NCBI GenBank assembly: GCA_023389105.1
Contig: JAEWEY010000010.1
Span: 317,763 to 381,762, forward strand
Origin: Pseudomonadota bacterium
Lineage (GTDB): Bacteria; Pseudomonadota; Alphaproteobacteria; Sphingomonadales; Sphingomonadaceae
DNA length: 64,000 nt
Direction: 5' to 3'
Part shown: positions 28,290 through 37,629 of the stretch, one piece after another
How the letters are laid out: every line of letters begins with the position of its first letter
Numbering within the stretch: position 1 is the stretch's first letter
Notes under the pieces: generated by a model
Told to the model about the DNA's origin: nothing
The model's input: only the letters and a program-made list of their open reading frames with translations
Database searches by the model: none
Made by a program: the position numbers and the translations under genes

Positions 28290-29024
28290 CTAGCTGCCCA
28301 TTCCCGACCCAAGCGCCACGGCCATGATTACGCTGTTGTGGAGCATGTGGAGGAGGATGTTGGACCACATCCCCAGCTTCACGCGGGCGTAGCCGAGGAT
28401 GGTGCCGAGCACGAGCTGCGGCGCCACCCACAGCACGGCCAGCCGATTTTGACCGATCGTCAAATTGGTGAGGTGGACGAGCCCGAAGGCTAGGCAGCTG
28501 ATCCAGTAGAAGTAGGGGAAAAGCCGCTGGTAACCGTGGCTCGCCCAGTCCCCGCGGAGCCAGAGCAGAGAGCCGGCCAGCCCGGCAATCAGTGCCGCAC
28601 CGAGCGCGATCGTCGCGAACCAGTTCAGTCTCGGCACCAACATCAAGCCGCCGGCGACGGCGATAAGCGACCCATACAAGCCGAATGCGCGCGGAGTGCC
28701 GGAAAGCCATCCGCGAAAAGCTGCCTCCTCGACCACCGGACCGATTAGGACGATTAGCAGCCAAAGCGTGCCGGTGATTATCAGGCCGTCGAGCGCGTGG
28801 TGCGGCATTTCCGCGCCCAGACTGACGACCAGCAGGGCAATTCCCGCCAGGATCAGCATCACCAAAAGGTCGAGCGCGAAGAGCGCCAGGGTTGCTTGGG
28901 AAGCAGCCGCGCCGAACCCGATCGGAGCCTCCGGTAACCGAGGCCGTCGGACGAACCGGATATAGTCGCGCCACACCTCGCGTAAGGTCGGAAATGCTGT
29001 CTGGCTTGTGCTGATCTCGCTCAC
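28290..29024 (-). CDS. CPBP family intramembrane glutamic endopeptidase
   Basis: 244-aa polytopic membrane protein of the Abi/CAAX protease family. The catalytic motifs EEAAFRG (about residue 100), FGLVHL and HMLHNS are all present, so activity is likely; substrate unknown. It is transcribed away from yebC. Confidence 0.88.
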   Translation of the reverse strand: MSEISTSQTAFPTLREVWRDYIRFVRRPRLPEAPIGFGAAASQATLALFALDLLVMLILAGIALLVVSLGAEMPHHALDGLIITGTLWLLIVLIGPVVEEAAFRGWLSGTPRAFGLYGSLIAVAGGLMLVPRLNWFATIALGAALIAGLAGSLLWLRGDWASHGYQRLFPYFYWISCLAFGLVHLTNLTIGQNRLAVLWVAPQLVLGTILGYARVKLGMWSNILLHMLHNSVIMAVALGSGMGS

Positions 29025-29067
29025 CCGTCTAGTGCACTTTCAAATTCACCCGTTCCGAGCAGACGAG

Positions 29068-29811
29068 ATGGCAGGCCACAGTAAATTCAAGAACATCATG
29101 TACCGCAAGGGCGCGCAGGACAAAAAGCGCTCGGCGCTCTTTTCCAAGCTCAGCCGCGAAATCACCGTCGCGGCGAAGATGGGGCTGCCCGACCCCGACG
29201 CCAACGCGCGTCTTCGCGCCGCGGTCATCGCGGCCCGCGCGCAATCGATGCCCAAGGACAACATCCAGCGCTCGATCGACAAGGCGGCCGGCAGCGACGC
29301 GGATAATTATGAAGAGATCCGCTATGAAGGCTTCGGTCCCGGCGGCGTTGCCATCATCGTCGAGGCGCTGAGCGACAATCGCAATCGCACCGCTACGAAT
29401 GTCCGTACGGCTTTCTCCAAGAACGGCGGTAACCTCGGCGCCAGCGGCAGCGTCAGCCACGGCTTCGAACGGCTTGGCCTCATCGAATACCCGGCCAGCG
29501 CGGGCGATGCTGACAAGGTGCTGGAAGCGGCGATCGAAGCGGGTGCCGAAGACGTGCAGAGCGACGAGGACGGACATCGCATCTGGACCAGCGTCGAAAG
29601 CCTTCATGAAGTCGCGCGCGCGCTGGAAGGCCTGCTCGGCGAAGGCGAAGGCGCGAAGCTGGCGTGGAAGCCGACCACCGAGGTCGAAGTCCGTGGCGAC
29701 GATGCGGCGACGCTGATGAAGCTGATCGACACGCTGGAAGAGGACGACGACGTCCAGACCGTCTGGGGCAATTACGATGTCCCGGAGGATGAGCTGGAGA
29801 AGCTGGCCTGA
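29068..29811 (+). CDS. YebC/PmpR (TACO1) family protein
   Basis: 247 aa, opening [21 protein letters not shown] and followed by [25 protein letters not shown], the family signatures. Members act as transcription regulators or relieve ribosome stalling. The ATG at 29068 gives the canonical N-terminus. Directly upstream of ruvC, a widespread arrangement. Confidence 0.95.
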   Translation: MAGHSKFKNIMYRKGAQDKKRSALFSKLSREITVAAKMGLPDPDANARLRAAVIAARAQSMPKDNIQRSIDKAAGSDADNYEEIRYEGFGPGGVAIIVEALSDNRNRTATNVRTAFSKNGGNLGASGSVSHGFERLGLIEYPASAGDADKVLEAAIEAGAEDVQSDEDGHRIWTSVESLHEVARALEGLLGEGEGAKLAWKPTTEVEVRGDDAATLMKLIDTLEEDDDVQTVWGNYDVPEDELEKLA

Positions 29812-30296
29812 AGATCCTCGGTCTCGATCCGGGCCTCGGCACCACCGGCTGGGGTCTGATCGAGGCGAACGGCAACCGGCTCAGCCACATCGCCAATGGC
29901 CAGATCAAGACCGACATTGCGGCGCCCCTGCCGCGTCGATTGTGTGCGCTGGCCGACCAGCTCGAAGCGCTGATCGTCGACCACGCACCCGCCGGCGCCG
30001 CCGTCGAGGAAGTCTTCGTCAATAAGAACGCGCAATCGACGCTAAAGCTTGGCCAGGCGCGGGGCGTCATCCTGATGTGCGCCGCCCGTGCGCGGATCGA
30101 CGTCGGAGAATATGCGCCGACTCTCGTAAAAAAAGCAGTCGTCGGCACCGGCGGTGCGGAGAAGACGCAGGTCCACGCCATGGTTTCCCGCCTGCTCCCC
30201 GGGGCCAAGATCGCGGGCGCGGACGCTGCGGATGCGCTGGCGGTCGCCATCACCCACGCGCACCATCTGGCGACCCACCGCGTTATCAAACGCTGA
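29808..30296 (+). CDS. ruvC: Crossover junction endodeoxyribonuclease RuvC, apparent CTG start
   Basis: 162-aa Holliday junction resolvase. Acidic active-site residues are present: Asp in [14 protein letters not shown], Glu in [10 protein letters not shown], Asp pair in [18 protein letters not shown]. The frame is closed by TGA at 29790, and the only codon that can precede KILGLDPG is CTG at 29808, with GGAGA 5 nt upstream and a CTGA overlap with the yebC stop. The next in-frame GTG (29940) would delete the first catalytic Asp. So either CTG initiates or the assembly has a base error. ruvA and ruvB are not adjacent. Confidence 0.9.
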   Translation: MKILGLDPGLGTTGWGLIEANGNRLSHIANGQIKTDIAAPLPRRLCALADQLEALIVDHAPAGAAVEEVFVNKNAQSTLKLGQARGVILMCAARARIDVGEYAPTLVKKAVVGTGGAEKTQVHAMVSRLLPGAKIAGADAADALAVAITHAHHLATHRVIKR

Positions 30297-30306
30297 TTTA
30301 ATGAAA

Positions 30307-30397
30307 TGGCGGAGCGGGAGGGATTCGAACCCTCGATACGGTTTTGCCGTATACTCACTTTCCAGGCGAGCGCCTTCGACCACTCGGCCACCGCTCC
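30307..30397 (-). tRNA. tRNA-Ser(GGA)
   Basis: Class II tRNA with a 7-bp acceptor stem GGAGCGG/CCGCTCC, discriminator G and encoded CCA, an anticodon loop CTGGAAA (anticodon GGA, reading UCC/UCU), a long variable arm (TATACGG-CAAAA-CCGTAT) and T-loop GGTTCGAATCC. No integrase lies next to it. Confidence 0.97.
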
Positions 30398-30484
30398 GCA
30401 TTCGCTGGAAGGGCGCTCCTTAGGTAAGCCGCCGCGCAAGGGCAACACGCCGCGCAACCTTGCGGCCTGAGCGCGCCAGCCCCT

Positions 30485-30895
30485 ATGCCGCCACCAATGC
30501 GCAGCTTCGGGGCTTCACCTACGCTCGACGAGATCGAGGACATCGCCCGGGCCGCAATGCGCGCACTGCCCTCGCCTTTCGCCGACAGCCTCGGCGCGGT
30601 CGTCCTGCAGGTCGAGGAGTTCGCCGATGACGCGACGTTGCGCTCGCTAGGGATCGAAGATCCGTTCGAGCTAAGCGGCCTTTATGAAGGGATTCCGCTG
30701 ACGCAGCAAAGCGTCGATCAGTCGGGCACTCTTCCGGAACGCATCCGCCTGTTTCGCGGCGCGATCCTCGACGAATGGGCCAGCCGCGACGTCAGCCTCG
30801 AGCAACTGGTCGGGCATATCGTGGTGCACGAGGTCGGCCATCACTTCGGCCTTAGCGACGACGACATCCATGCGCTCGAAGCGAGCGTGCCTTGA
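30485..30895 (+). CDS. Small zincin-like metallopeptidase family protein
   Basis: 136 aa with HEVGHHFGLSD near the C-terminus, which fits HExxHxxGxxD and the PF06262 (minimal zincin) family. No signal peptide, so cytoplasmic. The start may be ATG 30485 or 30497. Its TGA overlaps the ccmA TTG start. Substrate unknown. Confidence 0.88.
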   Translation: MPPPMRSFGASPTLDEIEDIARAAMRALPSPFADSLGAVVLQVEEFADDATLRSLGIEDPFELSGLYEGIPLTQQSVDQSGTLPERIRLFRGAILDEWASRDVSLEQLVGHIVVHEVGHHFGLSDDDIHALEASVP

Positions 30896-31449
30896 CCGCA
30901 TTGCTTCGCTTCAATGACGTAACTCTGCGACGCGGCGGACGCTTGCTGTTCGAAGGCCTGAGCTTCGATCTACGGCCTGGCGATGCGCTGCTAGTCCGGG
31001 GCCGCAACGGCAGCGGCAAGTCCAGCCTGATCCGTCTTGCGGCCGGGCTGCTCGAGCAGGAACGCGGGACGGTAGAGCGCTCGACTCTCGCGCTTGCCGA
31101 CGATCATGTCGCCCTCGATCGCGAGCGCCCCCTTCGAAATGCACTCTCGCTATGGGGCGGCGATGTCGACCAGGCGCTGGAAACGTACCGGCTCAGCCAC
31201 TTGGCCGCTGTCCCGGTGCGCCTGCTTTCCTCGGGCCAGCTCAAGCGCGCGACGCTGGCGCGGGTTCACGCTTCGGCGGCGCCCCTCTGGCTCCTCGACG
31301 AACCGCTCAACGCGCTGGACGCGGACGGCATCGCAGAACTCGGCAGCGCCATCACCACGCACCTTGCGAGCGGAGGTGCCGTACTCGCAGCGTCCCACCA
31401 GCCGCTGCCGGGCGAATGGCGCACGATCGATTTGGAGCACCAGCCATGA
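30892..31449 (+). CDS. ccmA: Heme ABC exporter ATP-binding protein CcmA
   Basis: 185-aa ABC ATPase of System I cytochrome c maturation, which powers release of holo-CcmE. Walker A GRNGSGKSS, signature LSSGQLKRATLAR, Walker B LWLLDEPLNALD and switch His in AASHQ are present. TTG start, coupled to the zincin gene and to ccmB. Confidence 0.93.
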   Translation: MTALLRFNDVTLRRGGRLLFEGLSFDLRPGDALLVRGRNGSGKSSLIRLAAGLLEQERGTVERSTLALADDHVALDRERPLRNALSLWGGDVDQALETYRLSHLAAVPVRLLSSGQLKRATLARVHASAAPLWLLDEPLNALDADGIAELGSAITTHLASGGAVLAASHQPLPGEWRTIDLEHQP

Positions 31450-32063
31450 TCGGCGCCCTGATCGCGAGGGATGTTCGACGAGCGCTGCAGGGCCAGGCCT
31501 GGCTGCCAATCGCCTTCTTCGTTTTGGTGGTTGCCCTGATGCCGTTTGCAGTCGGCCCGGATGCCCGCGTCCTTGCGCGCATCGGCCCCGGTGTCCTGTG
31601 GATCGCCGCGCTCACCGCCGCTTTGCTCCCCATCGAGCGGCTCATCGAACCTGATCGGGCTGACGGCGTCCTCGATCAGCTGGCGATTCGCGGGCTTACC
31701 GACGAAAGCATCGCGGTTGCCAAGATCGCCGCCCACTGGCTCACTTTCGGGCCGCTGTTGCTGGTCGCCGCGCTGCCAGGGGCTGCGTTGCTCGGCATGG
31801 ACGGATCTGCACTCCTTCGTGCCGAAGCTGCCCTAGCAATTGGGACCGTCGCACTAGCTGCGCTCGCGGTCGCCGTCGCGGCGGTCATCGCGGGGTTTCC
31901 ACGGGCGGGCGCGCTTGCTGGGCTCCTGCTGCTTCCGCTCACTGTCCCGCTGCTGATCTTCGGCGTAGCCGACGCACTGCTGCTCGAAGCCGCAGTAGCG
32001 CTATTGCTTACAGCAGGCGCGCCGTTCGTCGCGGGCGCGGCGATCCGCGCAGGTCGAACCTAG
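31446..32063 (+). CDS. ccmB: Heme exporter protein CcmB
   Basis: 205-aa, six-TM permease partner of CcmA. The N-terminus IARDVRRALQG and the segment PIERLIEPDRADGVLDQLAIRG match CcmB. ATGA overlap with ccmA. ccmC and later ccm genes, usual next neighbours, are not here; a methyltransferase gene converges instead. Confidence 0.92.
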   Translation: MIGALIARDVRRALQGQAWLPIAFFVLVVALMPFAVGPDARVLARIGPGVLWIAALTAALLPIERLIEPDRADGVLDQLAIRGLTDESIAVAKIAAHWLTFGPLLLVAALPGAALLGMDGSALLRAEAALAIGTVALAALAVAVAAVIAGFPRAGALAGLLLLPLTVPLLIFGVADALLLEAAVALLLTAGAPFVAGAAIRAGRT

Positions 32064-32923
32064 TCGCGGCTCCACCGCGCGAAGATCGCGGTCGGGAGCA
32101 GCAGGCGGCGAGTCTCTTCGCGCACGGCCATCTCGCCGCACACCACTTGGCCGCCGAGGTCTGCAAACATCTGCTTGACCAGTTCGCCGATCGCCAGCGC
32201 CGACATGCGCACCGCGTAAACCGTCAGCACGAGGAAGCGGCTGTCGGCATCGAGCAGCCGCCGACAGTCTGCCAACAATGGCGCGAGATTTTCCTCGAGC
32301 CGCCAGACTTCCCCGGTGGGCCCGCGCCCGAATTTCGGCGGGTCGAGCAGGATACCGTCGTACCGCCGCCCGCGCCGAACCTCGCGAGCAGTAAACTTGC
32401 TGGCGTCGTCCACGATCCAACGGATGGGCCGGTCGCTCATGCCGGACAGCGCGGCATTTTCCTTGCCCTGCTCGACCGACTTCTTCGATGCATCGACGTG
32501 CACCAGCCGGCCGCCAGCCTCACTCAGTAGGAGACTGCCGACGCCGGTATATCCGAACAGGTTCAGCACGTCGGCGTCGGCCGCGCGCTCGCGCATCCAA
32601 TCCCACTGCGGCGCCATGTCCGGGAAGAAGCCGAGATGGCGAAACGGCGTCAGCGATGCCTGGAACTTCACGCCGTCGCGCTCGAGAGGCCATTGGCGCT
32701 CCACGGGCCGCTGTTCGACCCAGCGCCCGCCACCTTCTTCATCCGATCCCGGCACGAAGGTCGCATCGGCATCCCATTCGGGCAGCGCAGGCGCCCACAT
32801 GGCCTGCGGTTCCGGACGCACGACGTTATATCGTCCATACCGCTCGAACTTCTCGCCGTTGCCCGAATCGATTAGGCCCCAGTCGGCCCACGGCTCGGCG
32901 ACGATCGTGAGCAGATCGCTCAC
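32060..32923 (-). CDS. Class I SAM-dependent methyltransferase (RlmI/RlmK-like)
   Basis: 287 aa. The Rossmann SAM site is LNLFGYTGVGSLLLSEAGG and the catalytic loop LDPPKFGRGP, matching the core of rRNA m5C methyltransferases RlmI/RlmK. The PUA domain is absent, so the target is uncertain. GTG start overlapping the M16 stop, placing it last in the cytochrome oxidase transcript. Confidence 0.85.
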   Translation of the reverse strand: MSDLLTIVAEPWADWGLIDSGNGEKFERYGRYNVVRPEPQAMWAPALPEWDADATFVPGSDEEGGGRWVEQRPVERQWPLERDGVKFQASLTPFRHLGFFPDMAPQWDWMRERAADADVLNLFGYTGVGSLLLSEAGGRLVHVDASKKSVEQGKENAALSGMSDRPIRWIVDDASKFTAREVRRGRRYDGILLDPPKFGRGPTGEVWRLEENLAPLLADCRRLLDADSRFLVLTVYAVRMSALAIGELVKQMFADLGGQVVCGEMAVREETRRLLLPTAIFARWSRD

Positions 32924-34140
32924 GCGGCCAGCTTGGCGCCAACACTGGCGACAGCGCGCGGCCCGGCGATCATTCGCGCGCCAACCGATCGCACTTCTTC
33001 AAGGGTCACCGCGTCCAGCCGCGCGACGATCTCCGCCGGTTCGATCAGTTCCCGGTCCCGCAGCAAGCGGGTGGCCAGATAGCTCGCCTGTCCCCAGCAA
33101 CTCTCCAGGCTCATCATCATGCCCGCCTTGGCCAGGGCCCGCGCCCGTTCGAGGTCGCGCTGCCCGAGACCCGCTGCCGCATCCGCGAGCACGCGCTCGA
33201 TCTCGGCATGTACATGCGCCGCATTGTCGCGGTCGCTGGCGGCATAACACCAGAACATGCCCGTATCGGCGTAGTTCTGCGTCCCGCCCCCGACGGAATA
33301 GGCGAGCCCCTGATCCTCCCGCAGCTGCTGGAACAGCCAAGACGACGACCCCGCGCCCACCACATCCGCAAACAATTGCGAGGCGTAGGCGTCGTCCGCG
33401 CTCCACTGCGGCGCCGCCATTGCGACAGCGACATGGGCCTGCGCGCTCTTCCGACGCCCGTTGCGCCGGCCGCCGGTGAAGCGGCCGGAATCCTCGGCGA
33501 CGGCGACACCCTCGGGCATTGAGCCGAACGCCTTCTCCGCCAGGTCCACTAGGCGCGCATGCTCCAGCTTGCCGGCGCCGACGAGGACCAGCGACCCTGG
33601 CACATACTGCGTCCGCAGCCAGTCGTGCAGGTCGTCCGGCGTCACCGCGCCAATGGTCCGCTGGTCGCCAAGAACCGACCGACCGATCGCCTGATCGGCG
33701 AAGCTCGCTTCCTGCAGCAGATCGAAGACCAGGTCCGATGCGGTGTCGTTGGCCTCGGCCAGTTCCTGCAGCACCACCTTTTTCTCGAGCTCGAGATGCT
33801 GCGGATCGAAGTGCGGGCGGCGAATGAGGTCCGCCAGGAGGTTCACGCCGAGTTCGAGGTCGGGTGCCAATAGGCTTAGGTAAAAAGCGGTAAGCTCGCG
33901 ATCGGTCGAAGCGTTGAAGTCGCCGCCGACATCCTCGACCAGTTCGCTGATCTCGCGCGCCGACTTCCCGCCTGCGCCCTTGAACACCATGTGCTCGAAC
34001 AGGTGTGCAACGCCATTGAGGTGCGCGGGCTCGTTGCGCGAGCCAGTTGCCGCGTACAGCCCAACCGCGATCGTCTCGACGCTTTGCATCGGCCGCGTCG
34101 CAACGCGCAGCCCATTGGCGAGGGTACTGTGCTGCATCAT
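32920..34140 (-). CDS. M16 family zinc peptidase (processing-peptidase type)
   Basis: About 406 aa without signal peptide. The inverted zinc motif HLFEH occurs near residue 45 with the distal Glu in VVLQELAEAND. The second M16 domain carries the RGLAYS-like DQGLAYSVGGG. It resembles mitochondrial processing peptidase beta. Starts MMQHSTLANGLRV at 34140, overlapping the SURF1 stop (ATGA). Confidence 0.92.
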   Translation of the reverse strand: MMQHSTLANGLRVATRPMQSVETIAVGLYAATGSRNEPAHLNGVAHLFEHMVFKGAGGKSAREISELVEDVGGDFNASTDRELTAFYLSLLAPDLELGVNLLADLIRRPHFDPQHLELEKKVVLQELAEANDTASDLVFDLLQEASFADQAIGRSVLGDQRTIGAVTPDDLHDWLRTQYVPGSLVLVGAGKLEHARLVDLAEKAFGSMPEGVAVAEDSGRFTGGRRNGRRKSAQAHVAVAMAAPQWSADDAYASQLFADVVGAGSSSWLFQQLREDQGLAYSVGGGTQNYADTGMFWCYAASDRDNAAHVHAEIERVLADAAAGLGQRDLERARALAKAGMMMSLESCWGQASYLATRLLRDRELIEPAEIVARLDAVTLEEVRSVGARMIAGPRAVASVGAKLAA

Positions 34141-34733
34141 CGCGACGCACCTCCCGCCAGCCGCTTGCGGACCGCCAATCCGTAAATGATCAGCGCCGTG
34201 AGCGCGAAAGCGAACCATTGCAGCGCGTAGGAACGGTGGTTGTTCGGGATCGCATCCAAAGACGGCGGCGCGCTAGGCTCGAGGCCCGGCGGTGCACTGG
34301 CGGCAACCAGCCGCAGCCGCGTCTTGCTGTCGGGCGCGATGATCCCGCTGACCAGCCCGCCGCGCCACTGCGCGCGCGCATTGGGATTTTTCGACCAGCC
34401 AAGCTCGACGCTCATGCCGGGGCCTTCCGCGCCGGTTGCGCAATCCACGATGTGGACGAAGCCCGGCTCACCGCCGCGGTTCTCCCCCGCGGCCGTCCGC
34501 TCGCCGACCGTGCGCAAGCACATGCCCGTCGCGTGACGAAAAAGCGGAAGCTGCGCATCGGGGGTCGGCACGGTCGGAAATTCAACTGGGGGGAGCTTCT
34601 CCGCCTGCGCATAGCGCGCGATCAGGCCGTCCTTCCACCGCGCCCGTTGCAGCTGCCAGACGCCCAGGCCGATCATCGTGGCGACGGCGGCGAGCACGAG
34701 GATCGTCGGGATGAGGGGCAACCGCCGAATCAT
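34137..34733 (-). CDS. SURF1 family cytochrome oxidase assembly protein
   Basis: 198 aa with N- and C-terminal TM helices (IPTILVLAAVATMIGLGVWQLQRARWK and YALQWFAFALTALIIYGL) flanking a periplasmic domain. SURF1 aids heme a insertion into subunit I. It lies between DUF983 and M16, all overlapping by 4 nt. Confidence 0.93.
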   Translation of the reverse strand: MIRRLPLIPTILVLAAVATMIGLGVWQLQRARWKDGLIARYAQAEKLPPVEFPTVPTPDAQLPLFRHATGMCLRTVGERTAAGENRGGEPGFVHIVDCATGAEGPGMSVELGWSKNPNARAQWRGGLVSGIIAPDSKTRLRLVAASAPPGLEPSAPPSLDAIPNNHRSYALQWFAFALTALIIYGLAVRKRLAGGASR

Positions 34734-35101
34734 TCCGCGATCCGTCCTTCACGCGCGCGATGCTTATACTCCTGTGCCAGCAGCCATCCCTTGGAAACGC
34801 GCAGCCCGCCGATCGTCAGCGCTGTTGCGATCGGGATCCAGATCAGGTGGACCCACCACGGCGGCGACGCCGCGCCGTCCAGCACCAGCGCGCCGACCAC
34901 GGTGATCGTCCCGACGATGAAGATCAGGAAAGCTGCAGGGCCGTCGCCAACGTTGAAGCTGGCGAAATCGAGCCCGCAGGCGCGGCAACGGTCCGCGAAA
35001 CTCGCCAGGCCGGCAAACAAGGTCCGCTCGCCACAGCGCGGGCACAGGCCCTGAAGCGCCGCGCGAGCGGAGGAAACGTCAGGCTTGTCGCTTGAACTCA
35101 C
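34730..35101 (-). CDS. DUF983 membrane protein
   Basis: 123 aa. A CPRCG...CRACG zinc-ribbon pair is followed by two TM helices (AAFLIFIVGTITVVGALVL and WVHLIWIPIATALTIGGL). DUF983 genes are regular members of alphaproteobacterial cta clusters; role unknown. GTG start at 35101 overlaps the ctaE stop. Confidence 0.9.
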   Translation of the reverse strand: MSSSDKPDVSSARAALQGLCPRCGERTLFAGLASFADRCRACGLDFASFNVGDGPAAFLIFIVGTITVVGALVLDGAASPPWWVHLIWIPIATALTIGGLRVSKGWLLAQEYKHRAREGRIAE

Positions 35102-35916
35102 CCGGCGTGCGGCGCGCCCCAACCGCCCCACACGTAGATGACGGTGAACAGGAACAGCCACACGACGTCGACGAAGTGCCAATACCAGGCGGCCGCCTCA
35201 AACCCGAAGTGCTGCTTGGGCGTGAAATCGCCGCGGTTCGCGCGGATCAGGCAAACGATCAGGAAGATCGTGCCGACCAGCACGTGAAAGCCGTGGAAGC
35301 CGGTCGCCATGAAGAAGGTCGAGCCGTAGATGCTGCCTTTGAATGCGAACGGCGCGTGGGCATATTCCCAACCCTGGACGAAGGTGAAGGTCGCGCCGAG
35401 CAGGATCGTCAGCAGCAGGCCGAGCTTCAAGCCGTCGCGATTGCCGTGGATTAGCGAATGGTGCGCCCAGGTGACCGTCGTGCCGGAGCACAGCAGGATC
35501 ATCGTGTTGAGCAGCGGGAAGCCCCAGGGGTTAAGCACCTCGATGCCCTTCGGCGGCCAGTGCCCGCCCACTGCGTCCACCGCGGATGGGAACAGCGATG
35601 CATCGAAGAACGCCCAGAACCAGGCGAGGAAGAACATCACCTCGGAGGCGATGAACATGATCATGCCGTAGCGCAGGTGAAGCTGGACGACGGGGGTGTG
35701 ATAGCCGCCGTGCGCCTCACGGATCGTGTTGCCCCACCAATTGTACATGGTCACGAGCACGCCGAGCAGGCCGAGGCCGAAGATGAACTTGCCGTATTCG
35801 TTGGCGTGGAACCACATCACCAGGCCGCCGAACATGATGCCGGCGGTCATGGCGCCGATCAGCGGCCAGGGATCCGGCTCGACCAAGTGATAATCGTGGT
35901 TCTTCGTGGCGGCCAT
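35098..35916 (-). CDS. ctaE: Cytochrome c oxidase subunit III
   Basis: 272-aa, seven-TM subunit III of the aa3 oxidase. Opens MAATKNHDYHLVEPDPWPLIGA and ends with GFEAAAWYWHFVDVVWLFLF, the hallmark region. It stabilises the oxygen-reducing site and proton uptake. Confidence 0.97.
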   Translation of the reverse strand: MAATKNHDYHLVEPDPWPLIGAMTAGIMFGGLVMWFHANEYGKFIFGLGLLGVLVTMYNWWGNTIREAHGGYHTPVVQLHLRYGMIMFIASEVMFFLAWFWAFFDASLFPSAVDAVGGHWPPKGIEVLNPWGFPLLNTMILLCSGTTVTWAHHSLIHGNRDGLKLGLLLTILLGATFTFVQGWEYAHAPFAFKGSIYGSTFFMATGFHGFHVLVGTIFLIVCLIRANRGDFTPKQHFGFEAAAWYWHFVDVVWLFLFTVIYVWGGWGAPHAG

Positions 35917-35953
35917 GTTGTTGAGCTTCCCCTAAGTTCGCTTTGCTCCGCCT

Positions 35954-36505
35954 CTAGCGGGCAGCGGTGCCTGTTTCCACTGGGTAAAATGTGTAGCTCA
36001 GCGTGATCTCGCTGATGTCCTTGGTGTCCGGATCCTTGAGGATCTTCGGGTCGACGAAGAACAGCACGGGCATGTCGACCTTCTCGCCCGGTTTCAGCGT
36101 CTGCTCGGAAAAGCAGAAGCACTGGATCTTGTTGAAATATTTGCCGGCCTGATCGGGCGTGACGTTAAAGACCGCCTGCCCGGTCCACGGGCGCGCACTC
36201 AGGTTTTGCGCGCGATAAAAGATTTGCGTTTTCGCCCCCGGCTTGACCGTGACGGTGGTCTGCTCGGGCTCGAACTTCCACGGCAGGCCGGGGTGGATGT
36301 TGGCATCGAAGCGCACGCCGATCTGACCCGCGACGGCACCCGGCGCGCGCTCGGCCCGAAGCGGCGTCCCGCCGAATCCCGTGGCCGCGCAGAACGCCCG
36401 GTAGAGGATCGGCGAGATGGCAGTCAGCAGCACCATGGCGCCGATGATCGCCAACAGAATCAGCAGGACGCGCCGGTTGTTCTGGGGCGCCGTGACGCTG
36501 GTCAC
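35954..36505 (-). CDS. ctaG: Cytochrome c oxidase assembly protein CtaG (Cox11)
   Basis: 183-aa Cox11 copper chaperone for CuB. One N-terminal TM helix, then an immunoglobulin-like periplasmic domain with the copper motif CFCF (KIQCFCFSEQTL). The GTG at 36505 overlaps the CoxF-like stop; TTG 36508 is possible. Followed by ctaE. Confidence 0.95.
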   Translation of the reverse strand: MTSVTAPQNNRRVLLILLAIIGAMVLLTAISPILYRAFCAATGFGGTPLRAERAPGAVAGQIGVRFDANIHPGLPWKFEPEQTTVTVKPGAKTQIFYRAQNLSARPWTGQAVFNVTPDQAGKYFNKIQCFCFSEQTLKPGEKVDMPVLFFVDPKILKDPDTKDISEITLSYTFYPVETGTAAR

Positions 36506-36633
36506 CAATTCATCCCCGTCTTCGCGATGGTGATGAAGAAAAGCAGCACGACGAACGCGCCCAGCAGCAAGGCCGTAACCCGCGCGCGGCTGCGCTGGCG
36601 CTGACGGATGACCTCGTCCTCGGCTTGCGTCAC
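36502..36633 (-). CDS. CoxF-like 43-aa membrane peptide
   Basis: 43 aa with a charged N-terminus and one TM helix ([19 protein letters not shown]). GTG start and stop both overlap neighbours (GTGA), between ctaB and ctaG, where short CoxF-type peptides are usual in alphaproteobacteria. Confidence 0.85.
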   Translation of the reverse strand: MTQAEDEVIRQRQRSRARVTALLLGAFVVLLFFITIAKTGMNW

Positions 36634-37538
36634 ACCAGCCACCGGTCCGCTACCAGCACCGCAAACAAGGCGAAGAGATAAAATACCGAATAAGCGAACA
36701 GATGCTTTTCCGGACCCATGTCGGCAGGCTCCGTTGCGCGGTTGGCGGCGACCCGCCCCGCCAGCACGAGGAATACAAAGCTGAGCACGGCCGCGCTGAT
36801 TCCGTAAACGGCACCCGTCAGGGCCAGCGGCCACGGCGCAATCGCGGCAGCCACCATTGGCAGCGTGTAGATGAAGATCTGGCGACGCGTGGTCTCCGGT
36901 CCGGACACCACTGGCAGCATTGGGATGCCCGCCGCGGCATAGTCCGACCGGACGAACAGGCTCAACGCCCAGAAGTGCGGCGGCGTCCACAGGAAGATGA
37001 TGGCGAACAGCAGCACCGGCAGCGTCGCCACTTGCCCGGTGGCGGCGACCCAGCCGATCAGCGGCGGAAAGGCACCCGCGGCGCCTCCGATGACGATATT
37101 CTGCGCCGTGCGCGGCTTCAGCCACACGGTGTAGATCAGCACGTAGAAGAGAATCGACGCAGCGAGCAGCGCGGCCGCCAGCCAGTTGGTCGCGAGGCCC
37201 ATCAGCAGCACCGAGAACGCGCCCAGCCCAACGCCGAAGTGCAGCGCGGCTTCGCGGTCCATCCGGCCGGCGGGAAGCGGGCGGTTGGCGGTCCGCCGCA
37301 TCTTGGCGTCGATGTCAGCCTCGTACCATTGGTTGAGCGCCCCGCAGGCGCCCGCGCCAAGCGCAATGCACAGGATCGCAGTGAAGCCTAGCACAACCGG
37401 CGGCATGGCCGGCGCCGCGAGCAAACCGCACAATCCGGTGAAGACGACCAGGTACATCACGCGTGGCTTCGTCAGCGCGACGAAATCGCGCCAGTCGGCC
37501 GGCAGCGCGGCTGGATTCGACATCTCCAGGGTTGGCAT
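36630..37538 (-). CDS. ctaB: Heme o synthase (protoheme IX farnesyltransferase)
   Basis: 302-aa UbiA-family prenyltransferase adding farnesyl to heme b. The Asp-rich site [19 protein letters not shown] and the second motif [13 protein letters not shown] are intact, with about eight TM helices. It starts the second oxidase transcript, divergent from the cyclophilin gene. Confidence 0.96.
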   Translation of the reverse strand: MPTLEMSNPAALPADWRDFVALTKPRVMYLVVFTGLCGLLAAPAMPPVVLGFTAILCIALGAGACGALNQWYEADIDAKMRRTANRPLPAGRMDREAALHFGVGLGAFSVLLMGLATNWLAAALLAASILFYVLIYTVWLKPRTAQNIVIGGAAGAFPPLIGWVAATGQVATLPVLLFAIIFLWTPPHFWALSLFVRSDYAAAGIPMLPVVSGPETTRRQIFIYTLPMVAAAIAPWPLALTGAVYGISAAVLSFVFLVLAGRVAANRATEPADMGPEKHLFAYSVFYLFALFAVLVADRWLV

Positions 37539-37629
37539 GCCGGCGCCTATAAGGCGTTGGCCGGAAGAGGAAAAGCCCGTCCCGGCGGAAGGCTGGCGAT
37601 GTTCATCTTGGCTTTGCTATGCCGATCAC

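Noticed and set aside
30307..30397. tRNA-Ser as a possible integration site
   Set aside because: No integrase, no direct repeat of the tRNA 3' end and ordinary core genes on both sides.
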